Numbered from the stretch's first letter, positions 7,666 through 16,890 are shown. The stretch is 64,000 bases of DNA from Affinundibacterium amnicola (GCF_014284275.1 NZ_JACOFU010000001.1:248001-312000); one strand, 5' to 3'. Notes: generated from the sequence alone by a model not told the origin. Translations and numbers: made by a program.

Positions 7666-8013
7666 CTAACTTCTAAAAATAAAATACACAGCGCCCACTA
7701 AACATAATCCTGCCCAGACATAGTCTAACTTAAACGGCTGATTCATATAAATCATCGAAAATGGAACGAAGACTACGAGCGTTAATACTTCTTGCAGGAT
7801 TTTGAGTTGCGCCAAACTGTATTGAGTGTAACCGATACGATTCGCCGGTACCTGGAGTAAATATTCAAAAAGCGCGATCCCCCAACTGATAAAAGCCGCG
7901 ATATACCAGGCTTTACTATTGAGATTTTTGAGATGTCCGTACCATGCAAAAGTCATGAAGACGTTCGAGAGTATCAATAGTCCGGTGGTTTGAATGATGA
8001 CGGGAATTTGCAT
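7666..8013 (-). CDS. DMT-superfamily membrane protein, DUF486
   Basis: A 115-residue protein with four predicted membrane helices: about residues 7-25, 36-54, 74-92 and 98-113. The blocks NVFMTFAWYGHLKN, YLLQVPANRIGY and LKILQEVLTLVVFVPFS are characteristic of the DUF486 group of small drug/metabolite-transporter relatives, which are thought to act as dimers like EmrE. The transported substrate is unknown. It lies between the hairpin element and folK on the same strand, with gaps large enough for separate transcription. Confidence 0.88.
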   Translation of the reverse strand: MQIPVIIQTTGLLILSNVFMTFAWYGHLKNLNSKAWYIAAFISWGIALFEYLLQVPANRIGYTQYSLAQLKILQEVLTLVVFVPFSMIYMNQPFKLDYVWAGLCLVGAVYFIFRS

Positions 8014-8069
8014 GGCGTTTTTGCTTGCGTTGAAATTTTGTGCCTAAGGTTTGGGTCTACAGCTGGGGT

Positions 8070-8546
8070 CTATAATTTACGGATACCTTGATCCGCAACC
8101 GCTGGTGCGAATTCATGTGCTGCACCTTTACCTGGTATGACAACGAAAGGATCGACTTGCAGTAAAGGGATCAAGACGAAGGCGCGTTCCGTCATGCGCG
8201 GATGCGGCACTGTCAAGCGTTCAGTATTGATCGTTTGTTGACCGTATAGCAGCAAATCAAGATCTAAGGTGCGCGGTGCATTGCGATACGGGCGTTCACG
8301 ACCGCAGGCTAGTTCTAATGCTTGCAAATGGTCTAGTAGAATCTGCGCGTCTAAATCGGTCTCTAAGGCAGCGACGGCATTGATATAGTCATCACCGCTG
8401 GAATCTATTGGTGCGGTGATGAACAGCGATGAGGCTTGCTTGAATTGCGTTTGTGGTAGGCTGCGTAGCTTTTCAATTGCATACTCTACCATCGCACGAG
8501 CATCGCCGAGATTGGCACCGATACCTATGTAAGCACTGATCGCCAT
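8070..8546 (-). CDS. folK: 2-amino-4-hydroxy-6-hydroxymethyldihydropteridine pyrophosphokinase
   Basis: HPPK, the pyrophosphate transfer step before dihydropteroate synthase in folate synthesis. The 158-residue protein shows YIGIGANLGDA at the N terminus, the RPYRNAPRTLDLDLLLYG signature with the Mg-binding DLD, and PHPRMTERAFVLIPL. The gene begins 4 bases after the end of pcnB on the same strand, the usual pcnB-folK order in Burkholderiales, so it is translated from the pcnB message. Confidence 0.97.
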   Translation of the reverse strand: MAISAYIGIGANLGDARAMVEYAIEKLRSLPQTQFKQASSLFITAPIDSSGDDYINAVAALETDLDAQILLDHLQALELACGRERPYRNAPRTLDLDLLLYGQQTINTERLTVPHPRMTERAFVLIPLLQVDPFVVIPGKGAAHEFAPAVADQGIRKL

Positions 8547-8550
8547 GAAT

Positions 8551-9948
8551 TTATTCTGCAGAATCTGCTTTAGGTTTTGCGCTAGAATTTCGGTTCGGAC
8601 TGCGGCGCGGGCGGCGTTTTTTTGCTGGTGCGCTTTCTGCCGTTTTCGTTTTTGGTTTGATGCTCAGCAAGCGCACTCGGTCTTGTTCATCGCCATTGAT
8701 AAAGTCGGTCCACCATTCGCCCAACTCTGCATCGATTTCACCAGAAGCACAACGCAGCAACAAGAAATCGTAACCAGCGCGCAAGCGATTATTTTCTAAT
8801 AGCTTGTAAGGTGCTTTACCTATGCGTTTTTCAAAGCGCGGTTGCATCGCCCAGATATCGCGCATGTCGGTACCGATTTTGCGTTGCAGGGCGAGGGCAT
8901 CGGTTTGTGTATTCAGTACGTCATCTGCCGCTAAATGCAAAGCAGGGATAGGCAATTCGCCTGACACTTTGTAGGCTTCCCATTTTTCTACGACTTGATG
9001 CCAAAGCAGCGAGGCAAATAAGAATCCAGGAGAAACTGTTTTACCTTGTTGTACGCGTTCGTCCGTATTCGCTAAAGCTAAGGTGACAAAGCGTTCGCCC
9101 AAAGGCTGTTCAAGCACGACATCGAGTAAAGGCATCAAACCGTGATGCAAGCCTTCTTTGCGTAATTGCTGTAAACATGCCATCGCATGACCGCTCATTA
9201 AAAGTTTGAGCATTTCATCAAACACGCGAGCGCTGGGCACATTGTTGATTAAGGCTGCCATCACTTTGATCGGCGCGCGGGTTTCGGCATCGATGGTGAA
9301 TTTGAGTTTGGCGGCAAAGCGCACGACGCGCAACATGCGGATAGGATCTTCACGATAGCGCAGTTCAGGCACGCCTATGATGCGCAAAGTTTTTTTACGG
9401 ATATCGGCGATGCCGCCGTGGTAATCCAACACCGTTTGACTGGCTGGATCGTAATACATGGCATTGATGGTGAAGTCGCGCCTTACCGCATCTTCATGCT
9501 GCTCACCAAAGGTATTGTCGCGCAAGACGCGTCCGTGCTCATCTTTAGGTGCTTCGTTCTTGGCGGCGCCACGGAAAGTCGTGACTTCGATTAAGTCTTG
9601 CCCGAACATCACGTGTACGATCTGAAAGCGGCGACCGATGATAAAAGCGCGGCGGAAGAGGCGTTTGACTTGTTCTGGCGTCGCATTGGTCGCCACGTCA
9701 AAATCTTTGGGTTTTACGCCTAGTAATAAATCACGTACTGCGCCGCCGACGATAAAAGCTTTGAAGCCATTGTCCTGCAAAGTTTGCGTCACACGGATCG
9801 CGTTATTCGATACTAAGTCAGGATCGATGCCGTGTTCTTTTGCGCTCAAGACTTTTGGCTTGTTTTTCTTTGCGCTCGCTTTGCCTTGATCGATGGTGTC
9901 GTCAGGGCTCTTAACGCCTAAGATTTTGCGGATAAATTTCTTAATCAT
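8551..9948 (-). CDS. pcnB: Poly(A) polymerase I
   Basis: A 465-residue class II nucleotidyltransferase that adds A tails to RNA and promotes decay. The catalytic block FIVGGAVRDLLLG with the KDFDVATNATPEQ metal-binding aspartates is at about residues 63-90; the RRFQIVHVMFG and RRDFTINAMYYD motifs follow, and the RNA-binding neck motif reads REDPIRMLRVVRFAAKL. The C-terminal 40 residues are basic and low in complexity (KKRRPRRSPNRNSS). CCA-adding enzymes share the fold, but the length, the N-terminal basic leader and the pcnB-folK coupling support poly(A) polymerase. The HAD phosphatase and hda lie upstream on the same strand. Confidence 0.95.
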   Translation of the reverse strand: MIKKFIRKILGVKSPDDTIDQGKASAKKNKPKVLSAKEHGIDPDLVSNNAIRVTQTLQDNGFKAFIVGGAVRDLLLGVKPKDFDVATNATPEQVKRLFRRAFIIGRRFQIVHVMFGQDLIEVTTFRGAAKNEAPKDEHGRVLRDNTFGEQHEDAVRRDFTINAMYYDPASQTVLDYHGGIADIRKKTLRIIGVPELRYREDPIRMLRVVRFAAKLKFTIDAETRAPIKVMAALINNVPSARVFDEMLKLLMSGHAMACLQQLRKEGLHHGLMPLLDVVLEQPLGERFVTLALANTDERVQQGKTVSPGFLFASLLWHQVVEKWEAYKVSGELPIPALHLAADDVLNTQTDALALQRKIGTDMRDIWAMQPRFEKRIGKAPYKLLENNRLRAGYDFLLLRCASGEIDAELGEWWTDFINGDEQDRVRLLSIKPKTKTAESAPAKKRRPRRSPNRNSSAKPKADSAE

Positions 9949-9963
9949 GCTTAATTTTGCAGC

Positions 9964-10659
9964 TCAGTTGTGTAATTCAAACAGTTGTAAAGTCGGCCAG
10001 CCTTGTGCCTGTGCATGGGCTTGCAATAGTTTATTCGGATTGGTCGCTATCGGGTGAGTCACGATAGAGAGCAAGGGAATATCGTTTTGTGAATCGCTGT
10101 AAAAATAACTTTTAGTAAAATCACTCAATTGCTTACCTTGTTGCGCCAGCCATGCGTTTAAGTGCGTGACTTTGCCGGGGCCCGAAGTCGGTACACCGCG
10201 CAGTTTACCAGTCAAATTGCCTTGTTCGTCTAAATGTGGTTCTGCTGCCAACAAATGTTCTACGCCTAAGGCTTGTGCTATTGGTTGCGTCACGAAGCGA
10301 TTGGTGGCGGTAATGATGGCGATCAAGTCGTTTTGGTCTTGATGCTGCTTGAGCAGCTCAAGTGCTGCTGGTAAGAGGGCGGGATTGATGACTTCGTGCA
10401 TGAATTGCGCATGGTAATCATCTAGCTGCTTGCGTGGAAATTGCGCTAAGGTGCCTAAAGCAAATTCTAAATATTCAACCGGATCTAAAGTGCCCGCTTG
10501 GTATTGGGCAAAGAATTCTGCATTGCGACGACCAAATTCATCTGCATCAACCGCGCCTATGCGACACAGGAATTGACCCCATTCGTAATCGGAATCGATG
10601 GGTAGTAAGGTGTGGTCGAGATCAAATAGGGCGATGTTTTGCGTGGATTGTTTATTCAT
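9964..10659 (-). CDS. HAD-IB family hydrolase (phosphoserine-phosphatase-like)
   Basis: The HAD motif I is ALFDLDHTLLPID (nucleophile Asp and acid Asp), motif II is IAIITATNRF, motif III is the GKV(T)HLNAW lysine region and motif IV is YFYSDSQNDIPLL. The order and the helical cap place it in the HAD-IB group near SerB-like and CicA-like phosphatases; the substrate is not predictable. I chose the ATG at 10659 (MNKQSTQN), 9 residues before motif I; in-frame starts at 10665 and upstream would only add a short hydrophobic leader. It follows hda (51 bases from the hda stop) and precedes pcnB by 15 bases, so it is probably part of one operon. Confidence 0.88.
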   Translation of the reverse strand: MNKQSTQNIALFDLDHTLLPIDSDYEWGQFLCRIGAVDADEFGRRNAEFFAQYQAGTLDPVEYLEFALGTLAQFPRKQLDDYHAQFMHEVINPALLPAALELLKQHQDQNDLIAIITATNRFVTQPIAQALGVEHLLAAEPHLDEQGNLTGKLRGVPTSGPGKVTHLNAWLAQQGKQLSDFTKSYFYSDSQNDIPLLSIVTHPIATNPNKLLQAHAQAQGWPTLQLFELHN

Positions 10660-10710
10660 AAGCATGTTCAAAATGTTCGCTATATAAGTGACGCGAGGCA
10701 AGGCAAGAAA

Positions 10711-11388
10711 TTATTCAGCATGATCTCTTTGCAATAATTCACGCAATAAGGGAAGCGTAATCGGGCGCTTGGTTTCCAACGAATAGTGATCAAGTTCGCT
10801 TAACATTGATGTTAATGAGCGCATGTCACGGCGGTAGTGCGTAATCAAATAGGGTAACACGCCTTGTGCTAATCCTATGCCTTTTGCCTGTGCCGCACGT
10901 TCTAGAGCGTCAATTTTGTCTTCGTCGGATAAGCCGATGACTTGATAAATTAAGCCCCAACCAAGTCGGGTGCGCAAATCGTCACGCACATTCAAAATCA
11001 TTGGCGGATGGTTACCCGCCGCGACAAAAAAAGCGCCATTCGCCCGTGCTTCATTAAATAATGCAAAGGCATCGATCTGTGCTGCTGCGGACAATTGATC
11101 GCAATCGTCCAGCAGATATAGATCTACCTCTGGGCTATACCAAAATTGTTCCTCATTGGCGTTGGCCTTGATGTAGCGGGTATTGGGTGCCTGTGCAATT
11201 GCGTGTAGAAGATGCGTTTTGCCAGCACCAGCTTCGCCCCATAAATACACGGAGCGCTCCCCATATTGACTGGCTGTGCGCTCGGAGAATAGGCACAAAA
11301 TCTGTGCCAACTCTGCATTTTGTCCCACTACAAAGGTATCCAGAGACGGAGGAGTTTCCGCATCTAGATCAAGTAAAAGCTGTCTCAT
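10711..11388 (-). CDS. hda: DnaA regulatory inactivator Hda
   Basis: A DnaA-like AAA+ protein that works with the sliding clamp to hydrolyse DnaA-bound ATP and prevent re-initiation. It begins MRQLLLDL, a clamp-binding motif of the QL(S/L)LxL kind, has Walker A GEAGAGKTHLL at about residues 45-55, Walker B LLDDCD, and sensor regions NPPMIL and DDLRTRLGWG. It lacks the DNA-binding domain IV of DnaA. The start at 11388 leaves the clamp motif at the extreme N terminus, as is normal; an ATG two codons earlier (11394) is equally possible. The permease gene lies upstream on the same strand. Confidence 0.93.
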   Translation of the reverse strand: MRQLLLDLDAETPPSLDTFVVGQNAELAQILCLFSERTASQYGERSVYLWGEAGAGKTHLLHAIAQAPNTRYIKANANEEQFWYSPEVDLYLLDDCDQLSAAAQIDAFALFNEARANGAFFVAAGNHPPMILNVRDDLRTRLGWGLIYQVIGLSDEDKIDALERAAQAKGIGLAQGVLPYLITHYRRDMRSLTSMLSELDHYSLETKRPITLPLLRELLQRDHAE

Positions 11389-11458
11389 TGTCATGAATAT
11401 CGTCAAAAATCTGTCTTGCTACCACTTACTGCATCACTTATTACATCAATGACGGAAC

Positions 11459-12547
11459 TCATTGAGATTGACGATAAAAGGAACTATTTAAATACGAAAT
11501 ACGTAAATTTTTCGCGGCTACGGAAATTACCGCAGAGGCAGGTAGTGCGATCAAAATACCGATAAAACCAAATAATTGACCGAAAGCCATTAAGGCAAAA
11601 ATTACGGTTAATGGATGCAAGCCAATGCGTTCACCGACTAATTTTGGCGTCAAGATAAAAGATTCCAAAGCCTGACCAATGCCATAAATAATCGCAACGG
11701 CAATTAATCCATGCAAGTCGCTAAACTGTAAAACCGCACTGACCAGCGCTAAAAACAAGCCTAATCCAAAACCTAAGTAAGGTATGAAGACCAATAAACC
11801 AGTCAAAATGCCGACTGGTAAAGCCAAGTCAAATCCCGCAATTGTCAGCCCTATCGAGTAGTAACAGGCCAATACCACCATCACCATCATTTGACCCCGC
11901 AGATATTGTGCGAGTAATTCATCGACTTCTTTGAACCATGATTCAGTTTGTGTTATCCAGCGGCGAGGAATGAAATTGCGTAAGCGGGCAATCAGTGAGT
12001 GCCAGTCAACCATGAGGTAGAACAACACAATTGGGATCAAAATGAAATTGGCTAACATGCCGAGTACCGCCGTGCCGCCAACCCGAATAGAAGATAAGAC
12101 GGCCTTGCCGATTACATCGCTGCTACTGGCTAGGTGACTACTGATTAAGGCCTTAATTCCTTCGCTATCAATACTGGCTTGAATGCCAAAATCATGCAGG
12201 AGAGGGCCGATAAGCGTATTGAATTTGTCCAGAAATAAGGGAATTTGATTGTGCAGTAATGGAATTTGCTTTTGTAATATTGGCACCATGATTAACACGA
12301 TTGCCAAGATACAGGCCACCACCAGTAAGATCATCAGGGTTGCGGCAATTGGTCGAGGTAACTGGATTCCTCTAAATTTAAGCAAGCAAAGCTTATCAAG
12401 CCAAGGGTTAAGTACATATGCCAAAATAGCCGCCACGATAAATGGCATCAGAATCGGGCCAAGTAAAGATAGCAAAAGAATAAATGCGAGCGCAACGCTT
12501 AACCACGTAATGGTTTGCTTTTGATTGCTGGTCAAATTAAATGGCAT
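11459..12547 (-). CDS. AI-2E family (PerM/YdiK-like) transporter
   Basis: A 362-residue inner-membrane protein with about eight hydrophobic helices. The paired helices at the N terminus (ITWLSVALAFILLLSLLGPILMPF, then PIAATLMILLVVACI), the soluble amphipathic middle region and the C-terminal IPYLGFGLGLFLAL and HPLTVIFALMAFGQLFGFIGILIALP blocks are typical of the AI-2E exporter family. Some members export autoinducer-2 or act as sodium/proton antiporters, so the substrate here is open. It is divergent from purM, and in Burkholderiales the AI-2E gene, hda and purM are commonly neighbours. Confidence 0.92.
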   Translation of the reverse strand: MPFNLTSNQKQTITWLSVALAFILLLSLLGPILMPFIVAAILAYVLNPWLDKLCLLKFRGIQLPRPIAATLMILLVVACILAIVLIMVPILQKQIPLLHNQIPLFLDKFNTLIGPLLHDFGIQASIDSEGIKALISSHLASSSDVIGKAVLSSIRVGGTAVLGMLANFILIPIVLFYLMVDWHSLIARLRNFIPRRWITQTESWFKEVDELLAQYLRGQMMVMVVLACYYSIGLTIAGFDLALPVGILTGLLVFIPYLGFGLGLFLALVSAVLQFSDLHGLIAVAIIYGIGQALESFILTPKLVGERIGLHPLTVIFALMAFGQLFGFIGILIALPASAVISVAAKNLRISYLNSSFYRQSQ

Positions 12548-12754
12548 AGACTTTTGTCGGTTAAACTTCGCAATGAAACCTGCGATTTGCCTAAAAACTA
12601 GGTAAAACTCAGGTCGATTTGTTAAAATAGCGCTTTTGGATCAACTCAAAACAGTATTCTCCCTGAATTTTCGAGGAAGTTACTAATTTTTGTGAACCAC
12701 ATTTCTGGCAATTCCGCTATTTTACCGCCTCAAGCCCCTACTGACGAATATCCT

Positions 12755-13798
12755 ATGAGCACAAATACTCCTGTTTCTCTTTCTTATGCCGACGCTGGTG
12801 TCGATATGGTTGCTGGCGACGCGCTGGTCGATGCGATTAAACCATTCGCAAAACGTACGATGCGCGAAGGCGTGATGGCCGGTATCGGTGGTTTTGGTGC
12901 GATGTTTGAAGTCAGCAAAAAATATAAAGAGCCAGTGTTGGTTTCTGGTACCGATGGCGTTGGTACTAAGCTGAAATTGGCTTTCCACTTAAATCGTCAC
13001 GACACCGTTGGTATCGATTTGGTCGCCATGAGCGTCAATGATATTTTGGTACAAGGCGCTGAGCCTTTGTTCTTCCTCGATTATTTCGCTTGCGGAAAAT
13101 TGGATGTGGCAACGGCGACTGATGTCATCAAAGGCGTGGCATTTGGTTGCGAACAAGCTGGTTGTGCTTTGATCGGTGGTGAAACTGCTGAAATGCCTTC
13201 TATGTATCCAGAAGGCGAATACGATTTAGCGGGCTTCGCAGTTGGTGCCGTAGAAAAATCCAAGATCATCGACGGCAGCAAAATCGTACCGGGTGATGTG
13301 ATTCTGGGCTTGGCTTCTTCCGGCATTCATTCCAACGGTTTTTCTTTGGTACGTAAAATCATCGAAGTCGCGAATCCCGATTTGAACGCGGATTTCCATG
13401 GCCGTAGCTTGGCAGACGCTTTAATTGCACCAACGCGTATTTACGTCAAACCTTTGCTGGCCTTGATGGCGAGCATGGAAGTCAAAGGTATGGCACATAT
13501 TACTGGTGGTGGTTTGGTAGAAAACGTACCACGCGTATTGGGCGACAAATTGACTGCGATCTTAGATAGTAAATCTTGGGAAATGCCACCTTTATTCAAA
13601 TGGTTGCAACAACATGGTGGCGTAGCCGATGCAGAAATGCACCGCGTGTTTAACTGCGGTATTGGTATGGTCGTGATTATGGCGGCGGATCAGGCTGATG
13701 CGGCGATGGCACAATTGGCTGCAGCGGGCGAGACGGTATTTAAGATTGGTACGATTCGCGCGCGCGAAGCTAATGAGCACCAAACGATTGTGGTGTAA
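12755..13798 (+). CDS. purM: Phosphoribosylformylglycinamidine cyclo-ligase (AIR synthetase)
   Basis: PurM closes the imidazole ring in purine synthesis (FGAM to AIR, using ATP). The protein shows [75 protein letters not shown] and [14 protein letters not shown] chose the ATG at 12755, which gives 347 residues, the family's usual length; a GTG at 12692 in frame would add 21 residues without similarity, although GAGGAAG lies about 12 bases before it. It is followed by a strong terminator, so it is transcribed alone from the gap shared with the divergent permease gene. Confidence 0.96.
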   Translation: MSTNTPVSLSYADAGVDMVAGDALVDAIKPFAKRTMREGVMAGIGGFGAMFEVSKKYKEPVLVSGTDGVGTKLKLAFHLNRHDTVGIDLVAMSVNDILVQGAEPLFFLDYFACGKLDVATATDVIKGVAFGCEQAGCALIGGETAEMPSMYPEGEYDLAGFAVGAVEKSKIIDGSKIVPGDVILGLASSGIHSNGFSLVRKIIEVANPDLNADFHGRSLADALIAPTRIYVKPLLALMASMEVKGMAHITGGGLVENVPRVLGDKLTAILDSKSWEMPPLFKWLQQHGGVADAEMHRVFNCGIGMVVIMAADQADAAMAQLAAAGETVFKIGTIRAREANEHQTIVV

Positions 13799-13852
13799 CA
13801 TATTTTAGTTTTGCTCGGTTCTTATCGCGAGCAAAATTCGAAAACAAAAAAC

Positions 13853-13892
13853 AAAAGGCCAGATTCTGTACCCCGCAGATTCTGGCCTTTTT
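13853..13892 (+). terminator. Intrinsic terminator of purM
   Basis: Arms AAAAGGCCAGA and TCTGGCCTTTT pair around a GC-containing loop, followed by T residues. The IS element begins 8 bases downstream. Confidence 0.85.
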
Positions 13893-13953
13893 GTTGATAT
13901 TGACCCGTCCTGAAATAGATTGACAGTTTTCTTCGTAATTGAAAGGAACGTCA

Positions 13954-14352
13954 ATGAAATCAACAGAACGCAGGAGTCAAAGAGATTACACCTTAGCTTT
14001 TAAATTGTCGGTTGTTGATCAAGTAGAAAAAGGCGACCTAACCTATAAACAAGCCCAAACGCGCTATGGGATACAAGGTCGATCCACTGTTTTGGTATGG
14101 TTACGCAAACACGGTACACAAGATTGGCATAATAGAGGATTAAGGAAAAACCTCAATTTAGCCATGTCCCAAGAACCCTTACCCCTGACGCCGGAACAAC
14201 GGATCAAAGAACTTGAGAAACAACTCAAGATCGCCAATGAAAAGGCGCAGCTATTTGAAGCCATTGTGAATGTCATTCGAGATGACTTTGGGATCGTCAT
14301 TCCAAAAAAGCATTTAGGCAAGTCCTTGAGCACAAAAAAACGCCTCAAATAA
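13954..14352 (+). CDS. IS3-family transposase OrfA
   Basis: OrfA (132 residues) binds the element's ends. It has the helix-turn-helix pattern YTLAFKLSVVDQVEKG, YKQAQTRYGIQGRSTVLVWLRKHG, followed by a leucine-zipper-like coiled coil (RIKELEKQLKIANEKAQLFEAI) used for dimerisation. The ATG at 13954 is preceded by GAAAGGA. Near its end the sequence A-AAA-AAA (14334-14340) in the zero frame is a -1 slippery heptamer, and slippage there joins the frame to OrfB; without slippage OrfA ends with KKRLK and the TAA at 14350-14352. Confidence 0.93.
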   Translation: MKSTERRSQRDYTLAFKLSVVDQVEKGDLTYKQAQTRYGIQGRSTVLVWLRKHGTQDWHNRGLRKNLNLAMSQEPLPLTPEQRIKELEKQLKIANEKAQLFEAIVNVIRDDFGIVIPKKHLGKSLSTKKRLK

Positions 14353-15188
14353 GTATTAACAAGGCTTGCCATTATTTTGGTTGGACACGTCAGGCATATT
14401 ATCAACAAATAGCACGCGACCAAGGGCGTCGAGATGCACATGAACAAGTTATCGAATGGGTGACGAAAATTCGATTGCGTCAGGCGAAAATTGGCACGCG
14501 TAAGCTGCATTATTTACTGCGTGAGAAACAGCAACAAGCGGGTATTAAGCTGGGGCGAGATGCCTTATTCCATCTACTCAGGATGCGGCATTTACTGATC
14601 AAGCCAAAGCGTGCTTATCATAAAACCACGCACAGCCATCACCGTTTTTACAAGCATCCCAACTTACTCAAAGCAGGTTCTGGGCAAGTGCAGGCTTGTA
14701 GGCCAGAACAAGTCTGGGTCGCTGATATTACCTACATACCAACGACTGAAAAGTTTGTTTATTTGAGCCTGGTGACAGATATCTATTCAAAAAAGATCGT
14801 AGGGCATCATGTCCATGCCAGCCTGCAAACAGAGGAAGTGAGCGTGGCCTATCGACGTGCGTTGCGTCATAAAAGCAGCGTGTCCGATCTGATACACCAC
14901 TCAGATCGAGGTATTCAATACTGCTCCGCTTATTACCAACAACTGCATGAGAAATTCAAAGTACGATGCTCGATGACCGATGGGTACGACTGCTATCAGA
15001 ATGCCGTCGCTGAACGAGTCAACGGCATTCTCAAAGGAGAGTTCTTGTTACAAACGCCCTCAAATCTAGCGCAAGCACGAAAGCTCATCGCACAGTCCAT
15101 TCAAATCTATAACAACGAACGACCACACTCTAGTCTCAAAAACAAAACGCCCAATGAGGTCCATCGAGCGTGTTTGCAACACTTTTAG
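14340..15188 (+). CDS. IS3-family transposase OrfB (made by -1 frameshift with OrfA)
   Basis: The frame is open from the slippery site and begins TPQISINKACHYFGWTRQAYY, the usual start of IS150-type OrfB products. The integrase core DDE residues are visible: Asp in VADITYIPT, Asp in IHHSDRGIQY and Glu in AVAERVNGILKGE, and the family end YNNERPHSSLKNKTP is present. No stop codon interrupts the DDE domain, so the OrfAB fusion transposase should be active. A separate start at an internal codon is possible but is not needed. Confidence 0.93.
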   Translation, partial: TPQISINKACHYFGWTRQAYYQQIARDQGRRDAHEQVIEWVTKIRLRQAKIGTRKLHYLLREKQQQAGIKLGRDALFHLLRMRHLLIKPKRAYHKTTHSHHRFYKHPNLLKAGSGQVQACRPEQVWVADITYIPTTEKFVYLSLVTDIYSKKIVGHHVHASLQTEEVSVAYRRALRHKSSVSDLIHHSDRGIQYCSAYYQQLHEKFKVRCSMTDGYDCYQNAVAERVNGILKGEFLLQTPSNLAQARKLIAQSIQIYNNERPHSSLKNKTPNEVHRACLQHF

Positions 15189-15243
15189 TTGTCAACTTAT
15201 TTTAGGACTAGACATATAAAGTCGATGTCGATGCTGGAGCCGA

Positions 15244-15774
15244 TTAGTTTAGAGGATTACTTTGAGCGCTGATTTGAAACTGATTGGTTTGATAGCCCAG
15301 CATCGCTGCTTTTTCTAGAATTTTTTGTTGAATGAATGGATCGAGTTGCGCGGTACGCGATAATATCCAGCCATATTTGCGGCTAGGTTCGCCGACTAAG
15401 ACCCACTGATAATGTGGGTCTAAATCGAGTATCCAATAATTGCCATAAAATGGCCTGAAAAAACTCACCTGCAGTTTTGCATTACCACTTTCGTCAACAA
15501 GTTTGGCAACGCCATTTGCTTGTTCTATGCTGCCATCTTTTGTTCGACAACGATTAATCACACGAATTTGATCGCCATCTTGTTGATACTCAGCTTGCGT
15601 ATCAGCGACACACATAGATTGAAAACGGTTAGGAATAAACGCAACCTGATACCATTTTCCGACATAGCGGTTTAAATCAACTTTTTCTACTGTGGCTAGC
15701 GGTGCGGTTTCTTCATTGCAGGCAGTTAATAGGCTGGTGGTGATAACAAAGGCGAGTATCAAAAGTCTTTTCAT
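15244..15774 (-). CDS. blc: Outer-membrane lipocalin Blc
   Basis: A 176-residue lipoprotein. The signal MKRLLILAFVITTSLLTAC ends in a lipobox with Cys19. The mature part shows the lipocalin start VDLNRYVGKWYQVAFIPNRFQ (GxW motif), RVINRCR, and the third conserved region GEPSRKYGWILSRT. Bacterial lipocalins of this type bind lysophospholipids or fatty acids at the outer membrane. The IS element lies just beyond its 3' end, so no own terminator is seen there. Length is normal. Confidence 0.95.
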   Translation of the reverse strand: MKRLLILAFVITTSLLTACNEETAPLATVEKVDLNRYVGKWYQVAFIPNRFQSMCVADTQAEYQQDGDQIRVINRCRTKDGSIEQANGVAKLVDESGNAKLQVSFFRPFYGNYWILDLDPHYQWVLVGEPSRKYGWILSRTAQLDPFIQQKILEKAAMLGYQTNQFQISAQSNPLN

Positions 15775-15931
15775 TGGATTGCTAACCTGAAGTGATGATT
15801 AACTCATTCTAATACGGTTTCGATCCAGCCTATGTATTGAGTCGACGTTTTTGATGAATGTTTCTAAGACCTGCATTGCTGAGTGATTTTTTTGGATTCA
15901 GTATTCATTAAGTATTGCCAGCGCAATTCTC

Positions 15932-15962
15932 AAAAAAAAGGCCGTGTATGAGAACCGGCCCT
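15932..15962 (-). terminator. Intrinsic terminator of the cyclophilin gene
   Basis: On the minus strand GGCCGG and its partner CGGCC close a loop of about 11 bases, followed by eight T's (15932-15939). It lies 33 bases beyond the peptidyl-prolyl isomerase stop codon. Confidence 0.8.
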
Positions 15963-15995
15963 AAGAGGGAGACTAAAACTTGTCAGGTGAATCGA

Positions 15996-16844
15996 CTACT
16001 GTGTTTGTAACATAGCGCTGATCAACACACTTGTGACTGGAACATCGCTCATTCCGCCTCGAGTTGAGGTTGGAACTACTTTAATCTTATCAACAGTCTC
16101 AATACCGCTGACGATTTTGCCAAATACTGCGTAGCCACTTGCGTTGGTATCGAGTGCTTGATTGTCAACGACATTAATGAAGAACTGTGACGTCGCTGAA
16201 TCCAAGACATTCGTGCGTGCCATGGCGATTGTGCCGCGTAGATTACTTAAACCATTGCCGGCTTCTAACTTGATTGGCGCTTGAGTCGCTGGTTGTGTCA
16301 GATCAGCATTGAAACCACCGCCTTGAATCATGAAGTCTTGAATCACGCGATGGAAAATTTTATTCACGTAAAAACCAGATTCAACATAGTTCAAAAAATT
16401 ATCAACCGTAATTGGTGCCTTAGCTGGGTTCAATTCAATTACCACGCTACCTAAAGACGTTGTCATCGTGACTTGAGGTTGTTTCGCTAAAGGAATCGTG
16501 ACATTGCTTGCGTACAGTGAATTTGCATTGCCGTCGCTGATGACAACAGGAACACTACCAGCGGCGATGATTTTGCAGCTAAAAACTTTTTGTGTTGCAG
16601 TACTACCAGCTAACTCGGTAATTTTTAAACAGCCTTGGTGAGAAAGATTGATGCCAAGATTTAGATTTTGGCCTTTAACTGTAATCACACTTGTTTTGCG
16701 ATAAACCAGTTGATCGCTAGTGACCTCAGAAATGCTTACTTTTTGAGTAGCAGGTGTTGTGCTATCGCCACCACTACCACCACACGCGCTCAATAAGGCA
16801 ACTGAGGCAATTAATAGAACAGGTAATTTCAAGAGGAACTCCAA
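15996..16844 (-). CDS. Cyclophilin-type peptidyl-prolyl isomerase, lipoprotein with extra N-terminal domain
   Basis: A 282-residue lipoprotein (signal ending LLSACGG, Cys21). Residues about 35-125 form a beta-rich region (KVSISEVTSDQLVYRKTSV, ITVKGQNLNLGINLSHQGC) with an IPT/TIG-like look and paired cysteines. Residues about 128-282 are a cyclophilin: VTMTTSLGSVVIELNPAKAP, VDNFLNYVESGFY, IFHRVIQDFMIQGGGF, RGTIAMART, SATSQFFINV and ASGYAVFGKIVSG. It should catalyse proline isomerisation on periplasmic substrates while tethered to a membrane. The domain before the isomerase is not found in plain PpiA, and its partner is unknown. Confidence 0.88.
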   Translation of the reverse strand: MEFLLKLPVLLIASVALLSACGGSGGDSTTPATQKVSISEVTSDQLVYRKTSVITVKGQNLNLGINLSHQGCLKITELAGSTATQKVFSCKIIAAGSVPVVISDGNANSLYASNVTIPLAKQPQVTMTTSLGSVVIELNPAKAPITVDNFLNYVESGFYVNKIFHRVIQDFMIQGGGFNADLTQPATQAPIKLEAGNGLSNLRGTIAMARTNVLDSATSQFFINVVDNQALDTNASGYAVFGKIVSGIETVDKIKVVPTSTRGGMSDVPVTSVLISAMLQTQ

Positions 16845-16890
16845 GAAAGCTTGATTTAATAAAACAGCAGTATAGGGTGCTGGCTAAGGA

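Larger units (their letters stand above)
13901..15214 (+). mobile_element. IS3-family insertion sequence (IS150-like group), intact
   Basis: The element is 1314 bp. Terminal inverted repeats of 25 bp lie at 13901-13925 and 15190-15214; both start TG and share GTCCT, AAATA and TTGACA cores. A direct repeat TAT flanks it (13898-13900 and 15215-15217), matching the 3-bp target duplication common in this group. Two overlapping frames encode the transposase, joined by a slippery run of seven A's. It inserted between the purM terminator and the 3' end of the lipocalin gene, so no gene was broken. All parts appear functional. Confidence 0.93.

Noticed and set aside
13939..15188. Transposase read as a broken pseudogene
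   Set aside because: The frame change falls exactly on an A-AAA-AAA slippery site, as in functional IS3 elements.
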